A program made the position numbers and the translations under genes. Under the pieces are notes generated by a model. It was given only the letters and a program-made list of their open reading frames with translations, was not told the origin of the DNA and did no database searches. A stretch of DNA of 64,000 nucleotides from Caldimonas brevitalea (lineage in GTDB: Bacteria; Pseudomonadota; Gammaproteobacteria; Burkholderiales; Burkholderiaceae_C): the NCBI RefSeq assembly GCF_001017435.1, contig NZ_CP011371.1:1178001-1242000 (forward strand), given 5' to 3'. Below, piece after piece: positions 39,401-48,218 of the stretch (the stretch's first letter is position 1; each line of letters opens with the position of its first letter).

Positions 39401-42400
39401 CTTCCGGGCGCCGAAGAACCGGCGGTCGAAGCCGCCGGCGGCGAGCCGGCCGAGGAAGACGTCGCCGCCACGGCCGAAAACGTCGTGGCGCTGCCTTTCG
39501 CCGCTGCCCCCGCCGAAGAGCAGGCCGCGCAGGAGCCGGTCAACGACCAGGTCAAGGTGGTCGGCCCGCTGCGCATCAGCATTCCGCTGTTCAACATCTA
39601 CCTGACCGAAGCCGACGAACTGTCGCGCCGTCTGACCACCGAAGTGGCCGAATGGGCGATGGAGCTGCACCGTCCGGTCGGCGAAACGCCGGTGGCACTG
39701 GCGCACTCGCTGGCCGGCAGTTCCGCCACCGTCGGCTTCACCGACCTGTCCCAGCTCGCCCGCCGGCTGGAGCACGCGCTGATGCGCTCGCAAGCGCTCG
39801 GCAGCGGCTCGACCGACGAGGCGCGCCTGTTCGTCGATGTGGCCGAGGAAATCCGCCACCTGCTGCACCAGTTCGCCGCCGGCTTCCTGAAAGAGCCGAC
39901 CCCGGCTTTGCTCGAACGCCTCGCTGCGCACGAGATCGAGTCGGCCCGGTTGCTCGAGGAAATGAACGCGCGGCTCGACGGTGACACCGCGACCACCAGC
40001 GGCGACTTCGAAGAGACGCCGGTCGTCGCCGAGCCGGTCGAGGCCGAAGCGCCGGCCCAGCCCGACCTCGAACCCCAGCACGACGACGCGCCGCTGGCAG
40101 CCGAAACCATCGAGCCGGCGCCCGCACAGCCCGAGGCGGTCGAGGTCGAGATCGACCTCGCCGCGACACCGGTGGCCGAGGGAACCCCGGCCGAGCCCGC
40201 GCCGGTGCTCGAGGCCCGCGAGCCCGAGCCGATGCCGCCTGTGGTGCCCGAGACGCTGCCTGCGATGGCTGACCTCGGCCTGGGCCGTACCGAATTGAAG
40301 GAGCTCTCGAGCCTCGACGCCGCCGCGCCGACGCCGACCCACGTCACCGGCCTGCCCGGCGGGCTCGACATCGACGACGACATCGACCAAGTCGACGCGG
40401 TCGACGCAGACCTGTTCCCGATCTTCGAAGAGGAAGCCCAGGAACTGCTGCCCCAGCTCGCCAACGAGATGCGTGATTGGCTGCGCCAGCCCGAGGAGCT
40501 GAAGCACGCCAACGCCTGCATGCGCACGCTGCACACCTTCAAGGGTGGCGCCCGCCTGGCGGGTGCGATGCGTCTGGGCGAAATGGCGCACCGTCTCGAA
40601 ACCGGGATCGAGCGCCTGCTGGTCAGCGGCGACGTGAGCGTGGCCGACATCGAGCCGCTGGAAGCACGGGTCGACGCCTTGTCGGCGGTGTTCGACGCAC
40701 TGCGTGCGAACGACGCGCAGGCCTACGCCGATGCCACCGCCAACGTGCAGGATCGCCTGCATGCCGCGGCTGCCGCTGCCCCGACGCCCGCGCCGATCGA
40801 AGCCCCCGCGGCACCGGCGCTCGAGTCGGTGCCGCCGGCCCGGCCGCCTGAGGCTGCCGAGGCGCCGCGCCCGGCCGCAACACCGGCCGCCCTGAGCAGC
40901 GCCGGGGCCGAGATCGACTGGTCGCGCTTTGCGGCCACTTCCTCGGTCCGCAACGCCCCGGCAGCGCGCGCGGCAGGCACGACCGGCCAAGCGGCCGTGC
41001 GCGTGCGCGCCCAGTTGCTCGACCGTATGGTGAACCAGGCCGGCGAGGTGAGCATCACCCGCGCGCGCCTCGAGTCGGAAGTGGCGCAGATCAAGGGCTC
41101 GCTCGGCGATCTGACCGACAACCTGGAGCGCTTGCGCCAGCAGTTGCGCGACATCGAGCTGCAGGCCGAGACCCAGATGGCGTCGCGCATGGAGGCCGCC
41201 AAGGCCGAAGGCAACAGTTTCGACCCGCTCGAATTCGACCGTTTCACCCGCTTCCAGGAACTGACCCGGATGATGGCCGAGTCGGTCAACGACGTGGCGA
41301 CCGTGCAGCGCACGCTCCAGCGCACGCTCGAGACCGCGGAAGACGAACTCGCCGCCCAGGCCCGCCTGACCCGGGAACTGCAGGACGACCTGCTGCGCAC
41401 CCGCATGGTGGAGTTCGAGGGGTTGTCGGAGCGTCTGTACCGCGTCGTGCGCATGGCTGCCAAAGAAACCGGCAAGCAGGTGCGCCTCGACATCGTCGGC
41501 GGCTCGATCGAAGTCGACCGCGGTGTGCTGGAGCGGATGACCGGCGCCTTCGAACACCTGCTGCGCAACTGCATCACGCACGGCATCGAAGCACCGCAGG
41601 TGCGCACCGAAGCCGGCAAGGAGCCGGTGGGCAACATCGTCGTGGCCGTCCACCAGGAAGGCAACGAGGTGTCGATCGAGTTCCGCGACGACGGCGCCGG
41701 CCTGAATCTCGACAAGATCCGGCAACGGGCGGTCGCGATGGGCCTGCAGGCGGCCGATGCGCAGCCGAGCGATGCCGATCTGGCCAACCTGATCTTCACC
41801 CCCGGCTTCTCGACCGCCGAAACGGTCACCGAGCTGGCAGGGCGGGGCGTCGGCATGGACGTGGTGCGTTCCGACGTCAACGCGATGGGCGGTCGCATCG
41901 AGACGGCCACCAGCGCCGGTCAGGGCACCAGTTTCAAGCTGGTGCTGCCGCTGACCACCGCGGTGACGCAGATCGTGATGCTGCGCGTCGGCACGCTGAC
42001 CGTCGGGGTGCCGTCCAACCTGGTCGAGATCGTCCGCCGCAGCCCGGCCGACGAAGTGCACCGCAGCTACGAGTCCGGCGTCTACACGATGGCCGGCCAG
42101 CCGATGCCGTTCTTCTGGCTCGGCGCCTTGCTGCAGTCCAGTGGCCGCGGCACCGACTTCGGCCGCACGGCCGCGATCGTGGTGGTGCGCAGCGCGCAAC
42201 AACGGGTGGCGCTGCACGTGGACGAAGTGCTCGGCAACCATGAAGTGGTGGTCAAGAACCTCGGCCCGCAGCTGTCTCGCCTGCCCGGCCTCGCCGGCAT
42301 GACCTTGCTGGCCTCCGGTGCCGTGTCGCTGATCTACAACCCGGTTGCGCTCGCCACGGTGTATGGCGACGCGGCGCGAGCGCTCACTCACTCGGCACTG

Positions 42401-42853
42401 CGTGCCGGGGAAAGCGGGCAGCCCGCGCTGCCGGTCCAGCCGCTGCAGCCGGAGGTGCCGGTCACGCCGCTGGTGCTGGTGGTCGACGACTCCCTCACGG
42501 TGCGCCGGGTCACGCAGCGTCTGCTGTCGCGCGAAGGCTATCGGGTGTCGCTGGCGAAGGACGGTCTGGAAGCGCTCGAGCGCCTCGCGGAAGAGCGCCC
42601 GGCCGTGGTCCTCAGCGACATCGAAATGCCTCGCATGGACGGTTTCGACCTGGCCCGCAATATCCGTGGCGACGCGCGCCTGGCCCACCTGCCGGTGATC
42701 ATGATCACCTCGCGGATCGCCCAGAAACACCGCGACTATGCGGCGGAATTGGGGGTGAACCACTATTTGGGCAAGCCTTACAGCGAAGAGGAACTGCTGG
42801 GACTGATCGCTCGGTACACTGCCGACATGGCGACCGCCGACGCGAACACTTGA
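36458..42853 (+). CDS. pilL: PilL/ChpA hybrid chemosensory histidine kinase
   Basis: A 2131-residue hybrid CheA-like kinase. The N-terminus holds Hpt-like helical regions without a clear phosphoacceptor. Three Hpt domains with phosphorylatable His follow: His763 (HTLKGSSRMVG), His1083 (HSLAGSSATVG) and His1359 (HTFKGGARLAG), separated by long acidic Ala/Glu/Pro linkers. The kinase core has dimerisation helices (~1490-1640), the ATP domain with HLLRNCITHGIE (Asn1704), a CheW domain and a C-terminal receiver with Asp2054 (LSDIEMPRMDG). It phosphorylates PilG and PilH. ATG 36458; ATG 36479 is a possible alternative. Confidence 0.94.
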   Translation: MDSNRDTMTSDDLSALAWVQEELRKSLEAAHKALRRFLKESEGVVGSDVDDVDPAVLRTARQQLHQGVGALELVGMPAAATVLRASEAAVQRFVQKPQKLNGAAVETIEKASFALLDYLARVLAGRQVSAVALFPQYRAVQELVGADRVHPADLWTVDWQWLELPSAPDVAAREPDQGTRAELERMLLNVMRSPAPGPAAARLSDLCGGLGASATNPQVSTFWKLASAFFQGQAKGLLKPDVYSKRVASRILAQFSMLERGESAVSERLAQDLLFFCAQCNLPDASVAPRLASVRAAYGLGGDQAINYEVAQLGRFDPGLLVQARKRVAAAKDSWSAVAGGEMHRLPSLNEQFSLVGDSLRKIYPAGEALADALQHAVQQTVESNASPVPPLAMEVATSVLYLEASLEDVDFDHPEQEARTSRLAQRIDAVRSGQPPEPLEPWMEDLYRRVSDRQTMGSVVQELRSSLTDAEKNIDLFFRNPTDRSLLLSVPNQLAAMRGVLSVLGLDQASQAVLKMREVVDDLIATEADPARAAEAGTFDKLAGNLGALGFLIDMLSYQPQMAKQLFVFDAQRNELKPVMGRTGTTAPAAEVEEAPAGLTLLEPRLIEQAQTLAEVAVREDVPLEAVSAELTKLSQEAIVADQPALVASLSSAQEAVQQVELGQADAQDAREQVAQAMADFVSTASEAITLAPPEPASAAAPAPRLDTTPATSSGLEEDDEMRSIFLEEAQEVMTHAGEALDRLVESPDDIEQLTVVRRSFHTLKGSSRMVGLNDFGEAGWACEQLYNMWLAEQRPANDDLRELTGEVLQYLADWVGEIAERIPPSHHSGPVRAVADALRIEGRRIPLDAAAPPAAVVSAPPVAEPAAPAAIAAEAAAEPAATEETPALPEISDLELDLAAFEGGAALVPPSEGQSAPVDARELPADVPAAEVEELSLDAFEGFESAPAEAPQDLAQPTVADANLGELPALDIDFDLELDLPGAEEPAVEAAGGEPAEEDVAATAENVVALPFAAAPAEEQAAQEPVNDQVKVVGPLRISIPLFNIYLTEADELSRRLTTEVAEWAMELHRPVGETPVALAHSLAGSSATVGFTDLSQLARRLEHALMRSQALGSGSTDEARLFVDVAEEIRHLLHQFAAGFLKEPTPALLERLAAHEIESARLLEEMNARLDGDTATTSGDFEETPVVAEPVEAEAPAQPDLEPQHDDAPLAAETIEPAPAQPEAVEVEIDLAATPVAEGTPAEPAPVLEAREPEPMPPVVPETLPAMADLGLGRTELKELSSLDAAAPTPTHVTGLPGGLDIDDDIDQVDAVDADLFPIFEEEAQELLPQLANEMRDWLRQPEELKHANACMRTLHTFKGGARLAGAMRLGEMAHRLETGIERLLVSGDVSVADIEPLEARVDALSAVFDALRANDAQAYADATANVQDRLHAAAAAAPTPAPIEAPAAPALESVPPARPPEAAEAPRPAATPAALSSAGAEIDWSRFAATSSVRNAPAARAAGTTGQAAVRVRAQLLDRMVNQAGEVSITRARLESEVAQIKGSLGDLTDNLERLRQQLRDIELQAETQMASRMEAAKAEGNSFDPLEFDRFTRFQELTRMMAESVNDVATVQRTLQRTLETAEDELAAQARLTRELQDDLLRTRMVEFEGLSERLYRVVRMAAKETGKQVRLDIVGGSIEVDRGVLERMTGAFEHLLRNCITHGIEAPQVRTEAGKEPVGNIVVAVHQEGNEVSIEFRDDGAGLNLDKIRQRAVAMGLQAADAQPSDADLANLIFTPGFSTAETVTELAGRGVGMDVVRSDVNAMGGRIETATSAGQGTSFKLVLPLTTAVTQIVMLRVGTLTVGVPSNLVEIVRRSPADEVHRSYESGVYTMAGQPMPFFWLGALLQSSGRGTDFGRTAAIVVVRSAQQRVALHVDEVLGNHEVVVKNLGPQLSRLPGLAGMTLLASGAVSLIYNPVALATVYGDAARALTHSALRAGESGQPALPVQPLQPEVPVTPLVLVVDDSLTVRRVTQRLLSREGYRVSLAKDGLEALERLAEERPAVVLSDIEMPRMDGFDLARNIRGDARLAHLPVIMITSRIAQKHRDYAAELGVNHYLGKPYSEEELLGLIARYTADMATADANT

Positions 42854-42959
42854 CGACCGGCTCGCCGGTACGCTGGCGAGCACCCGCCGCCCCGATCCAG
42901 GCCGAGGCCGCGCGCCGCCGTTGAACGGCGAGCGTCGCGCCCCGGCCGCAGCGCCGCCG

Positions 42960-42989
42960 CGGCGATGCCGAGGTCCCTCGGCATCGCCG
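42960..42989 (+). other. Long perfect hairpin upstream of the GGDEF gene
   Basis: GGCGATGCCGAGG (42961-42973) and CCTCGGCATCGCC (42976-42988) are exact complements, extended by one more C-G pair. The arms are 13-14 bp with a minimal loop. No T-run follows. It lies about 110 bases after the pilL stop and 63 bases before the GGDEF start, and may be the pilL transcript end or a leader structure for the downstream gene. Confidence 0.6.
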
Positions 42990-43051
42990 GTGGCCGGCCT
43001 GCCGTGTCCGTGCTAAGGTCGCCTCGACATGTCGAACGCCAGACATTGCCT

Positions 43052-44080
43052 ATGCCCAACGCCATTGATCACCTCGCCGCACTGACGGGCTACCGTGACC
43101 GGGATCTCCTCGATGTGACCCTGGCTCATGCCCTGATGGACCTGCTCCAGCCCTGCGGCGTGTCCGTGCACAAGTTGGTCGGCGAAACCGGGCAACAGCG
43201 CTGGCTTCTACGGGCCCGGCTCGACGAAGGGCAGGTGACCGCGGTGTCCGACCCCCCCTGGGTGGCGTTCGAAGACCTGCCGGCCAAGGCCAGCGTGGCG
43301 CTGCGCTGCGAATGTATCGATACGCAAAATATTGTGGTCGGAGCCGGCGCCGACGGCCGCACCTTGACGCTGTTTCCGATGCTCGCCGAGGGCGACGCCA
43401 TCGGCGTGGTCGAGGTCGACAGCGCCGAGGCGCTGCCCGAGGCCAACCAGCGCATGGTCAACAGCATCCTGCGCATCTACCGCAACTTCCACGGCTTGCT
43501 CGATTACAGCGAGCGAGACACGCTGACCGGCTTGCTCAACCGCAAGACCTTCGACGAGGCCTTTCTCAAGACGGCACATGCCCAGGGCGCGCCGTCCGGG
43601 GAAGGCGAGCGGCGCAACGAACCGGTGCGCAGCACGCACTGGCTGGGCGTGGTTGACATCGACCACTTCAAGCAGGTCAACGACCGCTTCGGTCACTTGA
43701 TCGGCGACGAGGTGCTGCTGCTGGTGGCGCGCATCCTGCGCAGCACCTTCCGCTTCCAGGACCGGCTCTACCGCTTCGGCGGTGAGGAGTTCGTGGTGTT
43801 GCTGCGCTGCTCCAACGAAGCCGACGCTGAAAACGCATTCGAGCGCTTGCGCCTGAACATGGAAAGCTATGGCTTTCCGCAGGTCGGCACCGTGACGGCC
43901 AGCATCGGCTTCACCGAGGTGCTGCCAGGCGATGGGCCCAGCGCGGCCTTCGAACGTGCCGACCAGGCCGTCTATTACGCCAAGCAGCACGGCCGCAACC
44001 AGGTGTGCGGGCACGGCGACCTGGTGCGCCGGGGCCTGCTCAAGGACTCGACCAAGGTCGGCGACATCGAGCTGTTCTGA
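43052..44080 (+). CDS. GAF-GGDEF diguanylate cyclase
   Basis: A 342-residue protein. The N-terminal ~150 residues look like a GAF-type sensor; the C-terminal GGDEF domain has the active motif GGEEF (243-247), with an intact inhibitory I-site RFQD (234-237). It is predicted to make c-di-GMP with product feedback. The start is ATG 43052 (MPNAIDHLAALTGYRDRD); the frame is open 29 codons upstream but crosses a strong hairpin. It occupies the place where some pil-chp loci carry adaptation enzymes, so a link to surface behaviour is plausible but inferred. Confidence 0.88.
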   Translation: MPNAIDHLAALTGYRDRDLLDVTLAHALMDLLQPCGVSVHKLVGETGQQRWLLRARLDEGQVTAVSDPPWVAFEDLPAKASVALRCECIDTQNIVVGAGADGRTLTLFPMLAEGDAIGVVEVDSAEALPEANQRMVNSILRIYRNFHGLLDYSERDTLTGLLNRKTFDEAFLKTAHAQGAPSGEGERRNEPVRSTHWLGVVDIDHFKQVNDRFGHLIGDEVLLLVARILRSTFRFQDRLYRFGGEEFVVLLRCSNEADAENAFERLRLNMESYGFPQVGTVTASIGFTEVLPGDGPSAAFERADQAVYYAKQHGRNQVCGHGDLVRRGLLKDSTKVGDIELF

Positions 44081-44088
44081 GGCTGCCA

Positions 44089-44106
44089 CGCCGCCTAGCT
44101 GCGGCG
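44089..44106. terminator. Hairpin between convergent GGDEF and photolyase genes
   Basis: CGCCGC (44089-44094), CTAGCT, GCGGCG (44101-44106), in a 58-base gap between convergent stop codons. The stem is symmetric, so it could end transcription from both sides, but there is no T-run on either strand. Confidence 0.4.
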
Positions 44107-44138
44107 CAACACAGGGCCACCCGGGGTGCTCGCCCACC

Positions 44139-45611
44139 TCACTTGCTGACCGACTTCACCCCGGCATACCGCTGCAGCGTGCGCTGCCGCGCGTCTTCGT
44201 GCGAAACGATGGGCTCCGGATAGTCCTGCCCTAAGGTCACGCCCGCCGCGGCGAGCTCGACCGGCCGCGCCAGCCACGGGGCATGGATGGCCGCATCGGG
44301 CAGCTTGGCGAGTTGCGGCAGGTAGCGGCGGATGAACTTGCCCTCGGCATCGAACTTCTGGCTCTGGCTGACCGGGTTGAAGATGCGGAAATAGGGCTGC
44401 GCATCGCAGCCCGTGGACGCGGCCCACTGCCACCCGCCGTTGTTGGCCGCCAGGTCGTAGTCGTTCAGTTGCAGCGCGAAATAGCGCTCGCCGCGCCGCC
44501 AGTCCACGCCGAGGTCCTTGCAGAGGAAGCTGGCGGTCACCATGCGCAGCCGGTTGTGCATGTAGCCCGTCTGGTTCAACTGCGCCATCGCGGCGTCCAC
44601 CAGCGGATAGCCGGTGCGTCCCTCACACCAGGCCGCGAACAGCTTGTCGGCGTGTTTGCCGTGCTCCCAGCGGATGGCGTCGTACTCCGGCTTGAAGCTG
44701 TGCGTCACGACCCGCGGGTGATGGTGCAGCACCTGGTGATAGAAGTCGCGCCAGACCAGCTCCGACAGCCACACCTCGGCTCCCCGCGAGCCGGCGCGCG
44801 CACGGTCCCAAGCCAGCCGGGCCAGGTGACGCACCGACGCCGTGCCGAAGCGCAGATGCACCGAAAGGTAACTGGGGCCTTTCAGCGCCGGGAAGTTGCG
44901 GCTGTCCTCGTAGCGATCGATGCGGTCGAGGAAGTCGTCCAGCAAGGCCTCGGCGCCCTGCGCGCCTGGGGGCATTTGCAGTTCATGCAGGTTGGTGGGC
45001 GCAAAGCCCAGCTCGGCGAGCATGGGCACCGGCCGTTGCAACTCGGGCGGACGCGGCGCGAGTGCGTCGGCATAGCGTTCGGTCGGGTAGGCCCGCAGGT
45101 AGTAGCCGTCGAGCTTGCGCAGCCAGGCGGTCTTGTAGGGTGTGAAGACGCTGTAGCTGCCGCCCGCCGCGGTCAGCACCTCGTCAGCCTCGAACACCAC
45201 CTGATCCTTGGACGTGTGCAGCATGATGCCGAGGTCGGCCAGGCGTCCCAACACCTGCGCGTCGCGCGCCTTGGCGGCGGGCTCGTAGTCGTGGTTGGCA
45301 TAGACCGCCTGCACGTGCAAGGTGTCGGCCAGCGCGGGCAGCACGTCGACCGCGCGGCCGTGCAGCACGATCAGGCCGCCGCCCGGTTGCGCGGTGGTGG
45401 CGCGCAGCGTCGCATCGAGCTCGACCAAGGCATCTCGGATGAACTCGACACGCCGGTCGGCGCGCGGCAGCGGGTCGAGGATCTCGGTGTCGAAGACAAA
45501 CACGCACCAGACGCGGCGTGCGGCCTTCAAGGCATGGTAAAGGGCCGCGTGATCGTGCAGCCGCAGGTCCCGTCGGAACCACACCAAGGCCGAGTCAAGG
45601 ACTTTCTCCAT
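44139..45611 (-). CDS. phr: Cyclobutane pyrimidine dimer DNA photolyase
   Basis: A 490-residue flavoprotein that uses light to split pyrimidine dimers. The N-terminal antenna domain begins ALVWFRRDLRLHDHAAL. The FAD domain includes LSELVWRDFYHQVLHHHP, YPLVDAAMAQLNQTGYMHNRLRMVTASFLCKDLG, DWRRGERYFALQLNDYDLAANNGGWQWAASTGCDAQPYFRIFNP, characteristic of class I CPD photolyases. ATG 45611 (MEKVLDSALVWF) gives the normal length; the frame is open 36 codons further, overlapping the divergent yqgE start. The two genes have only 34 bases between them. Confidence 0.94.
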   Translation of the reverse strand: MEKVLDSALVWFRRDLRLHDHAALYHALKAARRVWCVFVFDTEILDPLPRADRRVEFIRDALVELDATLRATTAQPGGGLIVLHGRAVDVLPALADTLHVQAVYANHDYEPAAKARDAQVLGRLADLGIMLHTSKDQVVFEADEVLTAAGGSYSVFTPYKTAWLRKLDGYYLRAYPTERYADALAPRPPELQRPVPMLAELGFAPTNLHELQMPPGAQGAEALLDDFLDRIDRYEDSRNFPALKGPSYLSVHLRFGTASVRHLARLAWDRARAGSRGAEVWLSELVWRDFYHQVLHHHPRVVTHSFKPEYDAIRWEHGKHADKLFAAWCEGRTGYPLVDAAMAQLNQTGYMHNRLRMVTASFLCKDLGVDWRRGERYFALQLNDYDLAANNGGWQWAASTGCDAQPYFRIFNPVSQSQKFDAEGKFIRRYLPQLAKLPDAAIHAPWLARPVELAAAGVTLGQDYPEPIVSHEDARQRTLQRYAGVKSVSK

Positions 45612-45645
45612 CGGGCCGATCTTCTCAGAGGAATAGAATCGCTGC

Positions 45646-46221
45646 ATGGCCGCCGATCCCGCCAGCATCAACCTCACCAACCAGTTCCTGATCGCCATGC
45701 CCGGCATGGCCGACGACACCTTCTCGGGTGCCGTCGTCTATCTGTGCGAGCACACGGAGCGTGGGGCGCTGGGGTTGGTCATCAACAAGCCCATCGACAT
45801 CAAGTTGCGCAACCTGTTCGAGAAGGTCGACCTGACGCTCGACCGGGCCGACCTGGCCGATGCCCCGGTCTTCTTCGGAGGGCCGGTGCAGACCGAGCGT
45901 GGCTTCGTGCTGCACGAGACTGTCGGCGAGCACTACAACTCCTCGCTGCCCATCCCCGGTGGCCTCGAGATGACGACCAGCAAGGACGTGCTCGAGGCCC
46001 TGGCCAACGGTGCCGGCCCCAAGCGCGTGCTGGTCACGCTCGGCTACAGCGGGTGGACCGCCGGCCAACTCGAAGACGAGATCGCGCGCAACGGCTGGAT
46101 CACCGTCGCCGCCGAGCCCCATGTCATTTTCGATACCCCCGTCGAACACCGCTATGAGCGCGCCCTGTCGCTGCTGGGCATCCATCCCAGCATGTTGACG
46201 CAGGAGGCCGGACACGCATGA
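45646..46221 (+). CDS. yqgE: YqgE/AlgH family protein (UPF0301)
   Basis: A 191-residue protein of the YqgE/AlgH family, recognised by LTNQFLIAMPGMADDTFSGAVVYLCEHTERGALGLVINKP, VFFGGPVQTERGFVLH and VTLGYSGWTAGQLEDEIARNGWI. The molecular function is unknown, although it is widely encoded next to ruvX. ATG 45646 follows GAGGAAT. It lies upstream of ruvX-pyrR-pyrB. Confidence 0.93.
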   Translation: MAADPASINLTNQFLIAMPGMADDTFSGAVVYLCEHTERGALGLVINKPIDIKLRNLFEKVDLTLDRADLADAPVFFGGPVQTERGFVLHETVGEHYNSSLPIPGGLEMTTSKDVLEALANGAGPKRVLVTLGYSGWTAGQLEDEIARNGWITVAAEPHVIFDTPVEHRYERALSLLGIHPSMLTQEAGHA

Positions 46222-46294
46222 GCGCGGCGCTGGGCCGCCCCGAGCGCGCGTCGCCTCTTGGCGGGGCCGCCCGTCACCGTCCTAGGGTGCGGCA

Positions 46295-46717
46295 ATGAGC
46301 GCCTCGCCCGAGGCTGCCACCCCCCTTCGCCATTTCGTCTATCTCGCTTTCGACTTCGGCCTCAAGCGGGTCGGCGCAGCGGCGGGCAACAGTTTCACGC
46401 GCAACCCGCAACCGCTGCGCACCATCGCGGCCGAGGGCGACGCCCGCTTCACGGCGATCGGCAAGCTGATCGCCGAGTGGCAACCCGATGCCCTCGTGAT
46501 CGGCGTGCCATTCCACCCCGACGGCGCGGCCCACGAGAACACCGTGCGCGCCCGTCGGTTCGGCCGGCAACTGCATGGGCGCTTCCGGCTGCCGGTGCAC
46601 GAGGTCGACGAGCGCTACACGACCACCGAGGCGAAATCGATGGGGGCGCGCGACGCCGACGCCGCGTCGGCCTGCTTGATCCTTGAACAATTCCTCCGGG
46701 AGAACCCGTCGCCATGA
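46295..46717 (+). CDS. ruvX: RuvX/YqgF Holliday junction resolvase-like protein
   Basis: A 140-residue RNase H-fold protein. The N-terminal strand YLAFDFGLKRVGAAAGN carries the first conserved acid, VIGVPFHPDGAAHENT the glycine-rich block, and HEVDERYTTTEA and DADAASACLILEQFL the remaining acidic residues. The family is implicated in 16S rRNA 5'-end processing and in resolution of Holliday junctions. Its stop overlaps the pyrR start by four bases. Confidence 0.93.
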   Translation: MSASPEAATPLRHFVYLAFDFGLKRVGAAAGNSFTRNPQPLRTIAAEGDARFTAIGKLIAEWQPDALVIGVPFHPDGAAHENTVRARRFGRQLHGRFRLPVHEVDERYTTTEAKSMGARDADAASACLILEQFLRENPSP

Positions 46718-47220
46718 CGACATTGCACCTCGATGCCGAAGCGCTCTACCTCGACCTGCAGGCCGGCGTGCGCCCGCTGCTGCGCCACGACGCTGCTCTG
46801 GTCGGCATCTGGTCGGGTGGCGCGTGGCTGGCCGAGCGCCTGCAGCGCGACCTCGGGCTGCCCGGCGAACACGGCGTGATCTCCAGCGCCTTGCATCGCG
46901 ACGACTTCGAGTCGCGCGGCCTGGCCGGCGGCGGCGACCACACCCGGCTGCCGTTCGACGTGCGCGACCGTCACGTCCTGCTGATCGACGACGTGCTCTA
47001 CACCGGGCGCACCACCCGCGCGGTGATCAACGAGCTGTTCGACTTCGGCCGCCCGGCGAGCGTCACGCTCGCGGTGCTGGTCGACCGCGGCGGCCGCGAG
47101 CTGCCGATCCAACCTTCGTTCTCGGCGGCGCGCGTGTCGCTGCCGCACACCCAGCGGCTGTCGCTGGTCCGCGACGAGCAGGGCCGCTTCAGCTTTGACA
47201 TCAAGTCCGTCCAGCCCTGA
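46714..47220 (+). CDS. pyrR: PyrR-type bifunctional regulator/uracil phosphoribosyltransferase
   Basis: A 168-residue phosphoribosyltransferase-fold protein. The PRPP-binding motif reads [21 protein letters not shown], and HRDDFESRG and [14 protein letters not shown] match PyrR. In Gram-positive bacteria PyrR controls pyr mRNA; in proteobacteria it may act mainly as a phosphoribosyltransferase. I saw no PyrR-type RNA leader in the 10-base gap to pyrB, so the regulatory role here is not supported. It starts on ATGA overlap with ruvX. Confidence 0.9.
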   Translation: MTTLHLDAEALYLDLQAGVRPLLRHDAALVGIWSGGAWLAERLQRDLGLPGEHGVISSALHRDDFESRGLAGGGDHTRLPFDVRDRHVLLIDDVLYTGRTTRAVINELFDFGRPASVTLAVLVDRGGRELPIQPSFSAARVSLPHTQRLSLVRDEQGRFSFDIKSVQP

Positions 47221-47230
47221 AGAGGACGCC

Positions 47231-48193
47231 ATGCTGTACAAGCGCAACCCCCAGCTCAACCAGCACGGCGAGCTGATCCACCTGCTGTCGATCGAAGGGC
47301 TGCCCCGCGCGGTGCTCCATCACATCCTCGACACCGCCGAAACCTTTCTGAGCGTCAACGATCGCGAAGTGAAGAAGGTGCCGCTGCTGCGCGGCAAGAG
47401 CGTGTTCAACCTGTTCTTCGAGAACAGCACCCGCACCCGCACCACCTTCGAAATCGCCGCCAAGCGGCTCAGCGCCGACGTCATCAACCTCGACATCGCC
47501 CGCTCGTCCACCGCCAAGGGCGAAAGCCTGCTCGACACCATCGCCAACCTGAGCGCGATGCATGCCGACATGTTCGTGGTGCGGCACAGCGAATCGGGCG
47601 CGCCCTACCTGATCGCCCAGCATTGCGCGCCGCATGTGCACGTGGTCAACGCCGGCGACGGCCGCCATGCGCATCCGACGCAAGGCCTGCTGGACATGTA
47701 CACGATCCGGCACTACAAGCGCGACTTCACCAATCTCACCGTGGCCATCGTCGGCGACATCGTGCACTCGCGCGTGGCCCGCTCCGACATCCATGCACTG
47801 ACCACGCTGGGCGTGCCCGAGGTGCGGGTGGTCGGCCCCAAGACGCTGGTGCCTGGCGACCTGAAAGAGATGGGCGTGCGGGTGTGCCACGACATGAAGG
47901 AAGGCATCCGCGATGCCGACGTCGTGATCATGCTGCGGCTGCAGAACGAGCGCATGAGCGGCGCCTTGCTGCCGTCGGCCGGCGAGTTCTTCAAGAACTT
48001 CGGCCTCACGCCCGAGAAGCTCGCCCTGGCCAAGCCCGACGCCATCGTGATGCACCCCGGCCCGATCAACCGCGGCGTCGAGATCGACTCTGCCGTGGCG
48101 GACGGCAAGCAGAGCGTGATCCTGCCTCAGGTGACCTTCGGCATCGCGGTGCGCATGGCCGTGATGTCCATCATCGCCGGCAACGAGGCTTGA
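47231..48193 (+). CDS. pyrB: Aspartate carbamoyltransferase catalytic chain
   Basis: A 320-residue ATCase, the committed enzyme of pyrimidine synthesis. [19 protein letters not shown] is the carbamoyl-phosphate site, with [34 protein letters not shown] and [13 protein letters not shown] further on. ATG 47231 is preceded by AGAGGA. No regulatory subunit gene (pyrI) is present; the next gene, pyrC', is likely to take the structural role, as in Pseudomonas. Confidence 0.97.
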   Translation: MLYKRNPQLNQHGELIHLLSIEGLPRAVLHHILDTAETFLSVNDREVKKVPLLRGKSVFNLFFENSTRTRTTFEIAAKRLSADVINLDIARSSTAKGESLLDTIANLSAMHADMFVVRHSESGAPYLIAQHCAPHVHVVNAGDGRHAHPTQGLLDMYTIRHYKRDFTNLTVAIVGDIVHSRVARSDIHALTTLGVPEVRVVGPKTLVPGDLKEMGVRVCHDMKEGIRDADVVIMLRLQNERMSGALLPSAGEFFKNFGLTPEKLALAKPDAIVMHPGPINRGVEIDSAVADGKQSVILPQVTFGIAVRMAVMSIIAGNEA

Positions 48194-48218
48194 GGACGGG
48201 AAAGAGACAGCACTCATC

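Noticed and set aside
36032..42883. A very long open frame antisense to pilL
   Set aside because: High GC removes stop codons opposite a real gene; the plus strand has complete, recognisable domains with catalytic residues.
46714..47230. A PyrR-controlled attenuator before pyrB
   Set aside because: The pyrR-pyrB gap is 10 bases and contains only the ribosome binding site; there is no room for an RNA switch.
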